Below, in pieces: positions 55,210-62,892 of a stretch of 64,000 bases of DNA. Both the position numbers and the translations under genes were made by a program. Under the pieces are notes generated by a model. The model saw only the letters and a list, made by a program, of their open reading frames with translations, made no database searches and was not told the origin of the DNA. Within the stretch, counting starts at the first letter, position 1; every line of letters begins with the position of its first letter. The DNA comes from a bacterium (GTDB taxonomy: Bacteria; Electryoneota; RPQS01). The stretch spans positions 62,001 through 126,000 of the forward strand of contig JADKHW010000003.1 in assembly GCA_016721565.1 (NCBI GenBank), written 5' to 3'.

Positions 55210-55461
55210 CTACACTTCTTCCCCGGAGTTTGCATCATCCGGATTCTTGAGCAATTTCTTCAGCGAAACTTCAGCGGCTTTGAGCTTATGTTGGCAGAAT
55301 ACCGAGAGCTTTTGCCCCTCCTCAAAGGCCGCGACAGATTCTTCGAGCGAGACCTCTCCGCCTTCGAGTTTTTCGACCAACTCTTGCAGGCGTTCAAGAG
55401 CTTCTTCGAAGTTCTTGGGTTCTACGAACTCAGATTTTGCGGGTTTGGGTTTAGCGGTCAT
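55210..55461 (-). CDS. xseB: exodeoxyribonuclease VII small subunit
   Basis: 83 residues from the ATG of MTAKPKPAKS, which overlaps the xseA stop by 11 nt. The helical core NFEEALERLQELVEKLEGGEVSLEESVAAFEEG matches the XseB family. A longer in-frame start at 55518 would run deep into xseA and is not favoured. It pairs with XseA. Confidence 0.93.
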   Translation of the reverse strand: MTAKPKPAKSEFVEPKNFEEALERLQELVEKLEGGEVSLEESVAAFEEGQKLSVFCQHKLKAAEVSLKKLLKNPDDANSGEEV

Positions 55462-56653
55462 CGAAGAGGTCGGGAATATCGGAATTCTGTACGCGCGCGG
55501 CGAGGCTATCTTCAGCAAGCTCTATGGAAAGCAATTCGCCGGTTTTGGTTTCGGAAGATGAACGTAGCGCGAGGCCTTTGGGGCCGCGCACGATGGCATA
55601 ACCGCGTTGAAGCACCCTGTGCGGTGAAACGGCGTTCAACAATTCTACCAGATGATTGAAATTCTGCTGACCGGATTCGCGTACACCAATGGCACTTTCG
55701 CGCAATCGCTCGTTCAAATCATCCAGCCGCTGCGCTACTGTGTTAGCAAGCTGCTGCGGCTGTTTCAAGGCCCAGTGCGAGGTGAGCAATCGGAGCTGTT
55801 GCTTCAAGTATGCGACGCGATCAACGGTCATACGCGACAGACGGCGTTCGAGTTGATGCAATCGGCGAGTGATCTCTTCACCGTCCGGTAGCACAAGCTC
55901 CATGGCGGCTGATGGAGTAGGTGCGCGCAGATCGGCAACAAAATCTGCAATCGTAAAATCTATTTCATGCCCGACTGCCGAGACGATCGGGATCTTACTG
56001 GCAAAGATTGCGCGAGCTACAACTTCTTCATTGAAGGCCCACAAATCTTCAAGCGATCCTCCACCCCGCCCAACGATGACAACATCAACGTTGCCTTCGT
56101 GCGAGAATTGATTGACCGCTTCGGCAATCTCTTCGGCCGCGCCTTTACCTTGCACACGAACGGGTTTCAAAATCAACTGTGCAAGCGGCCACCGGCGAGC
56201 GGCGATATTTTGAATATCATGCAAGGCAGCGCCCGTACCAGATGTCACCAAACCAATTCGTTCGGGAAAACTTGGCAGTGATCGTTTCCGCGCCGTGTCA
56301 AACAGGCCTTCTTTTTCGAGCTTGCGCTTGAGTTCTTCAAAGGCCTTTTGCAACTCACCTTCGCCGGACAAGCGCACCTCATACACGATGAGCTGATACT
56401 TGCCTTGCGGCTCATAGACTTCGAGTTGTCCAAATGCTTGCACGAGCAAGCCGTCACGCGGCGTGAACTTGAGACCCTTGCTATACATGCGCCACATGGC
56501 ACAAGAGAGTTGAGCCGTTGCGTCTTTCAGCGTGAAGTAGTGGTGTCCACTTCCGTGGAGTTTATAACCTGACAACTCACCCTCAATCCACAACGGTTCA
56601 AAGCGGTCGCGGAACAACCGTTTGATTTCGCGCGTGACCTCAGCCACAGTCAT
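55451..56653 (-). CDS. xseA: exodeoxyribonuclease VII large subunit
   Basis: About 400 residues. N-terminal OB fold ([25 protein letters not shown]), catalytic core with [33 protein letters not shown] and [28 protein letters not shown]-like sequence, then a coiled coil. The ATG of [11 protein letters not shown] is chosen because homologues begin near here. In-frame GTG codons at 56704 and 56728 are alternatives, but the latter lies in the tail of a terminator-like hairpin. Confidence 0.93.
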   Translation of the reverse strand: [400 protein letters not shown]

Positions 56654-56710
56654 GCTGCGGCCGGAATCAACGGATTTAGGTGTGTCAGTAGTCTCGAATT
56701 CCACAGAAAG

Positions 56711-56754
56711 GGAAAAGCCCACAAACACGGCGGGGCCTCACAATGAAGGCCCGC
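56711..56754 (-). terminator. terminator-like hairpin before xseA
   Basis: Minus-strand GCGGGCCT (747-754), an 8-nt loop and AGGCCCCGC (730-738) with one bulge, then a T-containing tail with TTTT. It follows the small ribosomal-type gene. Confidence 0.45.
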
Positions 56755-56774
56755 TACCGTAAACAACTTGCAGG

Positions 56775-56806
56775 CTAAGGCCGTGCGGTTCACCCGCACG
56801 ACCCTT
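56775..56806 (-). terminator. hairpin directly after the bS22/mS38-like gene
   Basis: A stem of about 12 bp (GTCGTGCGG with CCGCACGGC and flanking AAGG/CCTT) begins at the stop codon. The tail has only short T-runs, so it may stabilise the mRNA end rather than terminate. Confidence 0.45.
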
Positions 56807-56900
56807 AGCGCAGTTTCTTTTTATGACGATTCTTGCGAAGTCTTTTCTTGCGCTTATGCGTCGACATTTTGTGACGCTTACGCTTCTTACCACAGGGCAA
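56805..56900 (-). CDS. AURKAIP1/COX24-domain microprotein (bS22/mS38-like ribosomal protein)
   Basis: 31 codons starting with TTG (56898-56900), with GGAG 6 nt upstream. The product begins M-P-C-G-K-K-R-K-R-H-K and continues MSTHKRKKRLRKNRHKKK, the highly conserved AURKAIP1/COX24 pattern shared by bacterial bS22-type proteins and mitochondrial mS38. It is extremely basic and predicted to sit on the small ribosomal subunit. Its size and TTG start make it easy to miss. An in-frame ATG at residue 12 would remove the conserved N-terminus, so the TTG is preferred. Confidence 0.85.
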   Translation of the reverse strand: MPCGKKRKRHKMSTHKRKKRLRKNRHKKKLR

Positions 56901-57007
56901 GGGTTTCTCCGTTTCTACCGCGGCAGGTGCTTTGGCTTGGGGTTAGGGTGAATTATGGAAATGAAAAGGAAATCTATTGAATTGAGCGCTCGCAACAAAC
57001 ACGTTTG

Positions 57008-57030
57008 CAAGCATGCCCAGCACGCTGGGC
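57008..57030 (-). terminator. hairpin terminator after the HU gene
   Basis: Minus-strand GCCCAGC-GT-GCTGGGC (57015-57030) lies inside a longer imperfect stem (TGCATG/ATGCTTGCA) and is followed by AAACGTGTTTGTT. It is 15 nt past the HU stop codon. Confidence 0.5.
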
Positions 57031-57044
57031 GCTACACATGCACT

Positions 57045-57335
57045 TTATTCTTGAAGCATGCGCTCGCGAAATTCGTCGGCAGGAACAAAGACGGCGGCAG
57101 TGCGATCGGGGATTTGTACTTCGTGCAAGCCATCGGGCGTGCGGACGTTTCGGCCTTTGCGCTGGACGGGTTTCCAGACGCCAAAACGGCGCAATTCGAC
57201 GCGATCACCGTTAGAAACGGCCTCCATAACAAGGGCCAAAAAGCCGTCAACGACGGCTTGGGTTTCGATTCTGGTCAGACCGATGCCATCGGCAAGCTTG
57301 TCCACCAGCTCCTGTTTGGTCACGGTGCGGCCCAC
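57045..57335 (-). CDS. HU/IHF-family DNA-binding protein
   Basis: 96 residues. N-terminal helices TKQELVDKLADGIGLTRIETQAVVDGFL, then the saddle and beta-arm VELRRFGVWKPVQRKGRN. The arm tip normally reads GRNPxTG; here it is GRNVRTPDG, so the intercalating Pro is shifted by three residues. Family members bend DNA non-specifically. It follows mltD on the same strand by about 50 nt. Confidence 0.92.
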   Translation of the reverse strand: MGRTVTKQELVDKLADGIGLTRIETQAVVDGFLALVMEAVSNGDRVELRRFGVWKPVQRKGRNVRTPDGLHEVQIPDRTAAVFVPADEFRERMLQE

Positions 57336-57387
57336 AACACATCTCCGTCAAGAAGTGAACATCGGAACATCGCGCAAGAAACAGTCG

Positions 57388-59307
57388 TCATTTGCTGACG
57401 ATCAGGCGCTGGCCGGGATAGATATTAGAACGTTTCGAAAGGCGGTTGATCTTAAGCATGGTCTGCAAATCTACGCCGTGAGCTTGCGCAATGCTCCACA
57501 TTGTGTCGCCGCGTTGAACGGTGTAGTATCGCTTAGCTGCTGCTTGCGCCACACTATCACTTTTCTTGGTGGTCTTTGGCGCGGCCTGCGCGTAACGCGG
57601 CTCGCCTTTGACGGTGACATTCAGCCTCTGACCTGGAAAGATCTTACTGGCGTCGCTGATATTATTTTCGCGGCAGATCTGATCGACAGAAACGCCGAGA
57701 TGCTGCGAGATTTTGCCAAGGGATTCACCGCGATGTACCGTGTAGGTAATCCGGTCCATCGTGGGTTCCATCGCAACTTGCGGTTCAGCTTTCTCTTCGG
57801 CGGCAACTTGCTTAACGGTCTTGCGCGATTCCTCTGCGTAGCGAACTTCAGCCACCGGAATCGAAATCTCTTGACCGACACGGAGTGAACGCGGCTTCAC
57901 GCGCTTGTTCTCAGGCATAGCCAAAATGGATTCCACCGACGTGCCGTACTTGTCCGCGATCTTATTCAGCGTGTCGCCTTTACGAACACGGTGCGTTGAC
58001 GTAGGAACAATTACGGTCTTTGGCAGGCTGGCCAGATCAACATCGAAGTTCTCTGATGCAGCACCCGGTAAGCGGACCATTAATTCCTGACCGCGATCAG
58101 GAACAATACCTTTTAGGAACTCAGGATTGAGATCGCGAACGGATTGCGGATCATGTCCAGCAGCGCGCGCGATATCATCAAGTTTGTAACCACCGGGCAC
58201 ATAAACCCGCTCGCACTCAAACGGACGTTCCGGCGGCATAGGTGGAAAGCCGTAGCGCTCAGGGCTTTCACAAATAGCTCGGGCTGCAAGGTATGTCGGA
58301 ACATAACCTCGAGTCTGGCGCGGCAAGCGGTGCATGGCCCAATAGTCGGTGGTATTGCAACGCTTTATGTCGCGGGCAACACGGCCTTCACCGCAGTTGT
58401 ATGCGGCCATAGCCAAATACCAATCGCCAAACATCTCATAGAGATTGCGCAGATATCCGCATGCGGCGCGGGTGGCAAGTTCCACATGGCGGCGCTCGTC
58501 ATATGTTCGGTCGATATGCAGACCGTACAGGCGGCCTGTGCCGGGAATGAACTGCCAAAGTCCGGCAGCACTGGCATATGAATACGCATTCAGGTTCAAG
58601 CCGGATTCGATCATCGAAAGATAGAGCATCTCTTGCGGGATGCCTTCCTCTTTCAGGATCGGGCGCATGCGCGGAAAAATCGTGGCAGCACGCTCCATCC
58701 AACGGAGCATGACCTTGTTGCCTTTGGTCTGGAAGAAGTGGATCTGATTGCGAACCTTGCTGTTGATCTCCATGGGGACACTCGGCAGCGGTGTCTTCAT
58801 GGGCTGAATGTTCACTTCAGGAGCAGGTTGAATATGCTCGGGTGCGACGATTTCAATTTCGTCGGGAGCATCATCCTCTTCCTCTTCGCCAGCGTGCTGT
58901 GCCTCTCCGGCTTCAATAACAGCAGTCAGTCCGCTGGACGCGGGCAGGCTCTTGGTTTCGGATACAAATTGGTCGTAGCTTTCCAGAACTTGTCTGTTAA
59001 AGCTTGCGACGCGGTGCATCTCGAGGTCAATCGAGGCAAGATCAATATCGCCTAATAGCTCGAGCGACGCTTCATAGTAGTACGCTGCGTCTTCGGTGTT
59101 CTTGCGATCTTCGGCCCTTTGCGCAAAGGCATAGGCCTTCCGGGCAAGACTCCATTTTTCACGGTCAGTAAGTTGGGCGGATTGGCTAAGCCGATCGCGA
59201 AATTCTGTATTTCCGGGAGTTCCGGAGAGTTGGCGGCTGGACGAGCAGCCGATAAGCAGCCAACTGGCGGTCAGAACCGCGAGCAGAACTGTGCGTCCAC
59301 TAATCAT
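57388..59307 (-). CDS. mltD: membrane-bound lytic murein transglycosylase with three LysM domains (MltD type)
   Basis: 639 residues. Lipoprotein signal with lipobox LLIGC (Cys21). An SLT domain (about 210-340) has the catalytic Glu in YLSMIESGLNLNAYS and AAGLWQFIPGTGRLYGL. Three LysM repeats begin at HRVRKGDTLNKIADKYG, YTVHRGESLGKISQHLG and YTVQRGDTMWSIAQAHG. It cleaves glycan strands with 1,6-anhydro products and would be anchored to a periplasm-facing lipid layer. A promoter-like sequence lies about 120 nt upstream. Confidence 0.94.
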   Translation of the reverse strand: MISGRTVLLAVLTASWLLIGCSSSRQLSGTPGNTEFRDRLSQSAQLTDREKWSLARKAYAFAQRAEDRKNTEDAAYYYEASLELLGDIDLASIDLEMHRVASFNRQVLESYDQFVSETKSLPASSGLTAVIEAGEAQHAGEEEEDDAPDEIEIVAPEHIQPAPEVNIQPMKTPLPSVPMEINSKVRNQIHFFQTKGNKVMLRWMERAATIFPRMRPILKEEGIPQEMLYLSMIESGLNLNAYSYASAAGLWQFIPGTGRLYGLHIDRTYDERRHVELATRAACGYLRNLYEMFGDWYLAMAAYNCGEGRVARDIKRCNTTDYWAMHRLPRQTRGYVPTYLAARAICESPERYGFPPMPPERPFECERVYVPGGYKLDDIARAAGHDPQSVRDLNPEFLKGIVPDRGQELMVRLPGAASENFDVDLASLPKTVIVPTSTHRVRKGDTLNKIADKYGTSVESILAMPENKRVKPRSLRVGQEISIPVAEVRYAEESRKTVKQVAAEEKAEPQVAMEPTMDRITYTVHRGESLGKISQHLGVSVDQICRENNISDASKIFPGQRLNVTVKGEPRYAQAAPKTTKKSDSVAQAAAKRYYTVQRGDTMWSIAQAHGVDLQTMLKINRLSKRSNIYPGQRLIVSK

Positions 59308-59430
59308 GAGCAGATCCGTGTTTGTGGGTGTCGCAGTTCGGGTGGAAGTCGCAGTTCTTCCACGCCAAAGACAATAATAACTCCGGTCACCCTCATTCGC
59401 CTCGTGAGAGTAACCCAGTTTGAGCTATGG

Positions 59431-59459
59431 AAGGTAACAAAGTTCACGCGGAAAATCAA
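59431..59459 (-). promoter_or_regulatory. promoter candidate for mltD and the minus-strand block
   Basis: Minus-strand TTGATT (59454-59459), 17-nt spacer, TACCTT (59431-59436). The -10 box is only moderately good. Start site near 59424, leaving a leader of about 117 nt. Confidence 0.45.
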
Positions 59460-59501
59460 CTCTATATGGCTCTCAAAATCAACAATTAACGTGATAAATT
59501 G

Positions 59502-59515
59502 CCGCCAATTGGCGG
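59502..59515. promoter_or_regulatory. 14-bp palindrome in the divergent promoter region
   Basis: CCGCCAATTGGCGG is a perfect palindrome lying between the two divergent promoters. It could be a repressor site serving both; no regulator is identified. Confidence 0.3.
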
Positions 59516-59563
59516 TTTCCAATAGGCAACAGGTTGTGAGATGAATTGCCTCTCGGCAAAGGC

Positions 59564-59592
59564 TTGCACCTTCAGAGCCAAACCCCTATATT
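59564..59592 (+). promoter_or_regulatory. sigma70 promoter of yggS-divIVA-punA
   Basis: TTGCAC (59564-59569), 17-nt spacer, TATATT (59587-59592). Start site near 59599, with AAGGA before the yggS ATG. Confidence 0.7.
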
Positions 59593-59620
59593 TTAGGCTC
59601 GACTTAAGGAACCTGACCAC

Positions 59621-60328
59621 ATGCCCCCCGCAAACTTAGACTCGTATCAGCGGGTATTGGACAGAATCGCCACTGCCTGTGCGCGTTCGGGCCGAAATCC
59701 GAACGAGGTGACGATTGTGGGGGTAACCAAGGGTCACTCAAAGGAAATTTTGAGCAAAGCCCGTGCCCTGAAACTTACCGATCTGGGTGAAAACAAGGTT
59801 CAGGAAGCTATTGAAAAATATAGCGATATGCGGGTGGGTGCGATAGATTATTCTGTAAGACTGCACATGATTGGCCATTTGCAATCTAACAAGGCCAAAC
59901 GAGCGGTGGAACTGTTCGATTCTATCGACACAATTGACCAGCCTGACACGGCGCAAATTGTGGACAAGTTGGCTAATGAGGCCGGAAAACGACTCCGAGT
60001 GCTGATGCAGGTGAACACCTCTGGTGAGCCTCAGAAGTCTGGGATTGAACCGGATCGGGCCGTTGAACTTGGGTCATGCCTCTTGAATCTTAAAAATCTT
60101 GATTTTCAAGGATTTATGACTATCGGGCCGCTCGAAGGGGATGAACGAGCGGTGCGAAAAAGCTTCGAAGATCTGCGAAAAGTTAGAGATAGGGTAAGCC
60201 AAGAGCTTAAAATACAGACCCTTCCAGTCCTCTCGATGGGGATGAGCGATGATTTTGAGTGGGCAATTGAGGAAGGCGCAACGGAAATTCGGTTGGGCAC
60301 CATTTTATGGGGACCCCGTGAACTATGA
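59621..60328 (+). CDS. yggS: YggS/PROSC-family pyridoxal-phosphate homeostasis protein
   Basis: 235 residues, an alanine-racemase-type TIM barrel without the second domain. The PLP-binding Lys is K37 in IVGVTKGHSKE. LGENKVQEAIEKY, LHMIGHLQSNKAKRAVELFDSIDTID and LSMGMSDDFEWAIEEGATEIRLGTILWG are family hallmarks. It buffers PLP and is often paired with division genes; here divIVA overlaps its stop by 4 nt. Confidence 0.96.
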   Translation: MPPANLDSYQRVLDRIATACARSGRNPNEVTIVGVTKGHSKEILSKARALKLTDLGENKVQEAIEKYSDMRVGAIDYSVRLHMIGHLQSNKAKRAVELFDSIDTIDQPDTAQIVDKLANEAGKRLRVLMQVNTSGEPQKSGIEPDRAVELGSCLLNLKNLDFQGFMTIGPLEGDERAVRKSFEDLRKVRDRVSQELKIQTLPVLSMGMSDDFEWAIEEGATEIRLGTILWGPREL

Positions 60329-60813
60329 GCTTAAGTCCAGTAGATATTGCCCGGCATGAGTTCAGCCGCTCGTTTCGCGGCTACGACGTTGGTGAAGTGC
60401 GCGGATTCCTTGAAGCTGTGGCCTCTGAATTGGCTCAGCTTCAGGTAAATTTGTCGCAGGCTGAAGAAGCGGCGCGCGGGGCGGAAAAACAACTGAAGTC
60501 ATTCCGCGAAATGGAGAAGAACCTCCGCGACGCCGTGGTGAATGCCCAGCAAGGGATGAGCGACTCACGTCAGCAAGTTGAGCGCGAGCGAGAGACAATT
60601 TTAGCTGAAGCGAAAATTGAGGCCGACCGGATTTTGCTCGAAGGCGAACGGCAAATGGCAAAAATCCGGGAACAGATTCGCGAGATGCAGGTGCAAAAGG
60701 AAACTTTTGTCGAAAGACTGAGATACTTGCACAACTCTCACGGCTGGGTGTTAGATTTGATGGAAAAAGATATTCCTAAGAATACAAATGAGCAAGATTC
60801 TCAAGCAACTTGA
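60325..60813 (+). CDS. divIVA: DivIVA-domain protein
   Basis: 162 residues. The N-terminal membrane-binding motif PVDIARHEFSRSFRGYDVGEVRGFLEAVASEL is the DivIVA signature. The rest is a long coiled coil rich in Glu, Gln and Arg. Members sense negative membrane curvature and recruit division or wall proteins. It overlaps yggS by 4 nt and punA by 26 nt, so the three are translationally linked. Confidence 0.93.
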   Translation: MSLSPVDIARHEFSRSFRGYDVGEVRGFLEAVASELAQLQVNLSQAEEAARGAEKQLKSFREMEKNLRDAVVNAQQGMSDSRQQVERERETILAEAKIEADRILLEGERQMAKIREQIREMQVQKETFVERLRYLHNSHGWVLDLMEKDIPKNTNEQDSQAT

Positions 60814-61609
60814 CGAGACAACCGCCGCTCTTAAATCAAAAGTAACCAAGACTCCCGAAGTGGGGATCATATTGGGAACGGGTCTGGGCGGATTAGCAAA
60901 AGAGATTACGGCTGATGTTACGGTTGATTACAAGGAAGTTCCGCATTTCGTTGAATCAACGGTTGAGACACATCACGGCAAGTTGCACTTCGGAATGCTC
61001 GGCGGCAAGTATGTGATGGCGATGCAGGGCCGCTTTCATTATTATGAAGGCTACACCATGCAGGAGATTACCTATCCTGTGCGAGTGATGAAAGCGATGG
61101 GCTGCAAGGCTATGCTGGTTTCAAACGCATGCGGCTGTGTGAATCCGCTCTATAAGGCAGGAGATTTGATGATTATGGATGATCATATCAATCTCTTAGG
61201 TGATAATCCGCTGATTGGTCCGAATGAAGACAAGCTTGGGCCGAGATTCCCGGATATGAGCGAACCGTATTCGCGCAGGTTAATTGGTATTGCCGAAAAC
61301 GTCGCGATGAATTTGGGCCTCAAGGTGCAGCGCGGAACCTATGTCGCGGTTAGCGGACCTAATCTTGAAACTCGCGCGGAATACCGGATGCTCAGAATGA
61401 TGGGTGCGGACGTGGTGGGAATGTCCACGGTGCCGGAAGTGATTGTAGCCAATCATACGGGGCTTGAAGCCTTTGGCATCTCTATTGTGACCGACGAAGG
61501 TTTTGCGGATTGTCTGAAGCCCGCTTCGATTGAGCACATCTTAAAGAATGCCGCCGAAGCCGAGCCGAAGATGACGAAGATTATGACGGGGTTGATTGAG
61601 AGGGTGTGA
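60788..61609 (+). CDS. punA: purine nucleoside phosphorylase, trimeric type
   Basis: 273 residues. Motifs: GIILGTGLGGLAKEI (phosphate loop), ESTVETHHGKLHFGMLGG, MQGRFHYYEGYTMQEITYPVRVM, SNACGCVNP, AVSGPNLETRAEYRMLRMMGADVVGMSTVPE and ISIVTDEGFAD. It phosphorolyses guanosine and inosine in purine salvage. The start lies within the end of divIVA. Confidence 0.95.
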   Translation: MSKILKQLDETTAALKSKVTKTPEVGIILGTGLGGLAKEITADVTVDYKEVPHFVESTVETHHGKLHFGMLGGKYVMAMQGRFHYYEGYTMQEITYPVRVMKAMGCKAMLVSNACGCVNPLYKAGDLMIMDDHINLLGDNPLIGPNEDKLGPRFPDMSEPYSRRLIGIAENVAMNLGLKVQRGTYVAVSGPNLETRAEYRMLRMMGADVVGMSTVPEVIVANHTGLEAFGISIVTDEGFADCLKPASIEHILKNAAEAEPKMTKIMTGLIERV

Positions 61610-61611
61610 CG

Positions 61612-61800
61612 ATGACAGAAAACTATCGCACAAAAAACTTGGGTAAGATCTCAATTAGTTTTGATAAGGATAGCCTCCAAGTAGAATTTGCATCTTGGGA
61701 ATGGACTCCGATGTTCAACAAGTTGGATGGCAATAAAAGAGATGTCGCCTGGGCAAGAATTTTGGGATTCTATCTAGACGATTGCCGTCGCCATCTTTGA
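61612..61800 (+). CDS. hypothetical protein (about 62 aa), possibly a remnant
   Basis: Follows punA by 2 nt from the ATG at 61612 (an in-frame GTG at 61606 overlaps the punA stop). The product is soluble, with LGKISISFDKDSLQVEFASWEWTPMF and WARILGFYLDDCRR. I do not recognise it. Its frame continues past the TGA for 40 more codons and the region beyond is a decayed gene, so it may itself be the truncated start of a longer, inactive gene. Confidence 0.45.
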   Translation: MTENYRTKNLGKISISFDKDSLQVEFASWEWTPMFNKLDGNKRDVAWARILGFYLDDCRRHL

Positions 61801-62892
61801 TCCGTGATGAGAGGAAAGCCATACTCATCGCGCTTGAAGGCGTTTCGGTTGAAAATCTGCGTCGATTACAAGCGCAATGCTGAATTGCCAGAAATCGAAA
61901 TCAACTATGGCCAGCTGGATTTACGCTGAATCTAGAATTATTGATTTTACCAGAGGTTCTGAATCGAGCTTTCCGGAACAAGAACTAGCAAGAAAGATAT
62001 GTGTTTGACGATGGTCTGCAACAAACCAATGGCATGCCTGGTAGAAGAGCTAGGGTTGTCATGCCATTGATGCCATAAGCTGTAGAAAATGCTGTCTATA
62101 TATTGCTTAGAGATGACCATATTACTATCTTCGATGGAACTGATGTCCAAGTCTGGAAACTAAAAAAGGTCCTTTTGGCCTAAATGCAGAGAGCTTACTA
62201 TATCTTATAGAACAGCACAAGACACATGGAATTCACTTAGGTTGTAGACAATTCATGCCGTTTTGAGCAATTATTTTTAGGCCCAGATTAATAACGACAC
62301 ATCTTGCAATAAGGGCATAAAGCATGAAAATTGCTTAATTGATTGTTTTGACGTGTATTTGTATTGTTGGCCTTCTAAGTTACCTTCTTTATCGCGCCCA
62401 ACCAGTAATGGCTTCAACTTTCTAAACCTGTATCAAATTGAAAGTTAGAATTTGTTGTTTTTCGGTTCAAGTTGGTTCTGGAAGTTCATTTGGGTTCTGA
62501 CTTGAGGAATTCCCGATGGTTAGCGATTCACTTGCAAGGGCAAATCATCTAACAAGGGTTTCTATGGTTTTGTTTGGCACGTATTGTTCTGATCACCAAA
62601 TTTAGTGAAATATCGAGTGTTGGCGATTTCTTTTCAGTCTTATGGTTCTGGTTTATCGTTCCCATACTGTTTCTTGGCTTGGTTTTTATTGTTTCCTTGA
62701 ATGGTGGCGTCCTTTGATATTGTCCTGCAGAGACGCTAAAGAAAAAGGCGGTCGACCTTGTTAACGGACTTTTACAGCCGCGTCAAACCCTCACCGCAAG
62801 TCACGCCGATAATCTAATACATTGCTGTACTTCGTAATTATTCACTTATTGTAGTTACACCTCACTAATTGAGACACGCAATCTAGACACGC
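61801..62892. other. AT-rich intergenic stretch with decayed genes
   Basis: About 1.1 kb with visibly lower GC than the rest. It contains a reconstructible pseudogene (61807-62266) and two short hydrophobic fragments: 62324-62427 (LIVLTCICIVGLLSYLLY after an in-frame TAA) and about 62560-62717 (FFSVLWFWFIVPILFLGLVF). From 62720 to 62892 I see nothing beyond the likely ileS leader. No RNA gene or repeat is evident. Confidence 0.55.
61807..62266 (+). pseudogene. decayed gene of about 150 codons, unknown family
   Basis: Consecutive fragments in changing plus-strand frames read like one protein: RLKAFRLKICVDYKRNAELPEIEINYGQLDLR (TGA) ESRIIDFTRGSESSFPEQELARK (shift) RYVFDDGLQQTNGMPGRRARVVMPLMP (TAA at 62076) AVENAVYILLRDDHITIFDGTD then VQVWKLKK (shift) GPFGLNAESLLYLIEQHKTHG, ending with HLGCRQFMPF at a TGA (62264-62266). 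Two nonsense codons and two shifts in 460 nt indicate decay or very poor sequence. I cannot assign a family. Confidence 0.5.

Larger units (their letters stand above)
59308..59620. other. 313-nt divergent intergenic region
   Basis: Separates the minus-strand block (mltD outward) from the plus-strand block (yggS outward). It holds a promoter in each direction and a 14-bp palindrome CCGCCAATTGGCGG at 59502-59515. The nearest-start portion (59308-59400) is GC-balanced and contains a direct repeat GTCGCAGTTC/GTCGCAGTTCTTCC. No gene is supported. Confidence 0.7.

Noticed and set aside
61947..62150. 67-codon minus-strand open frame
   Set aside because: It overlaps the plus-strand pseudogene in antisense, whose fragments are more protein-like; there is no ribosome-binding site.
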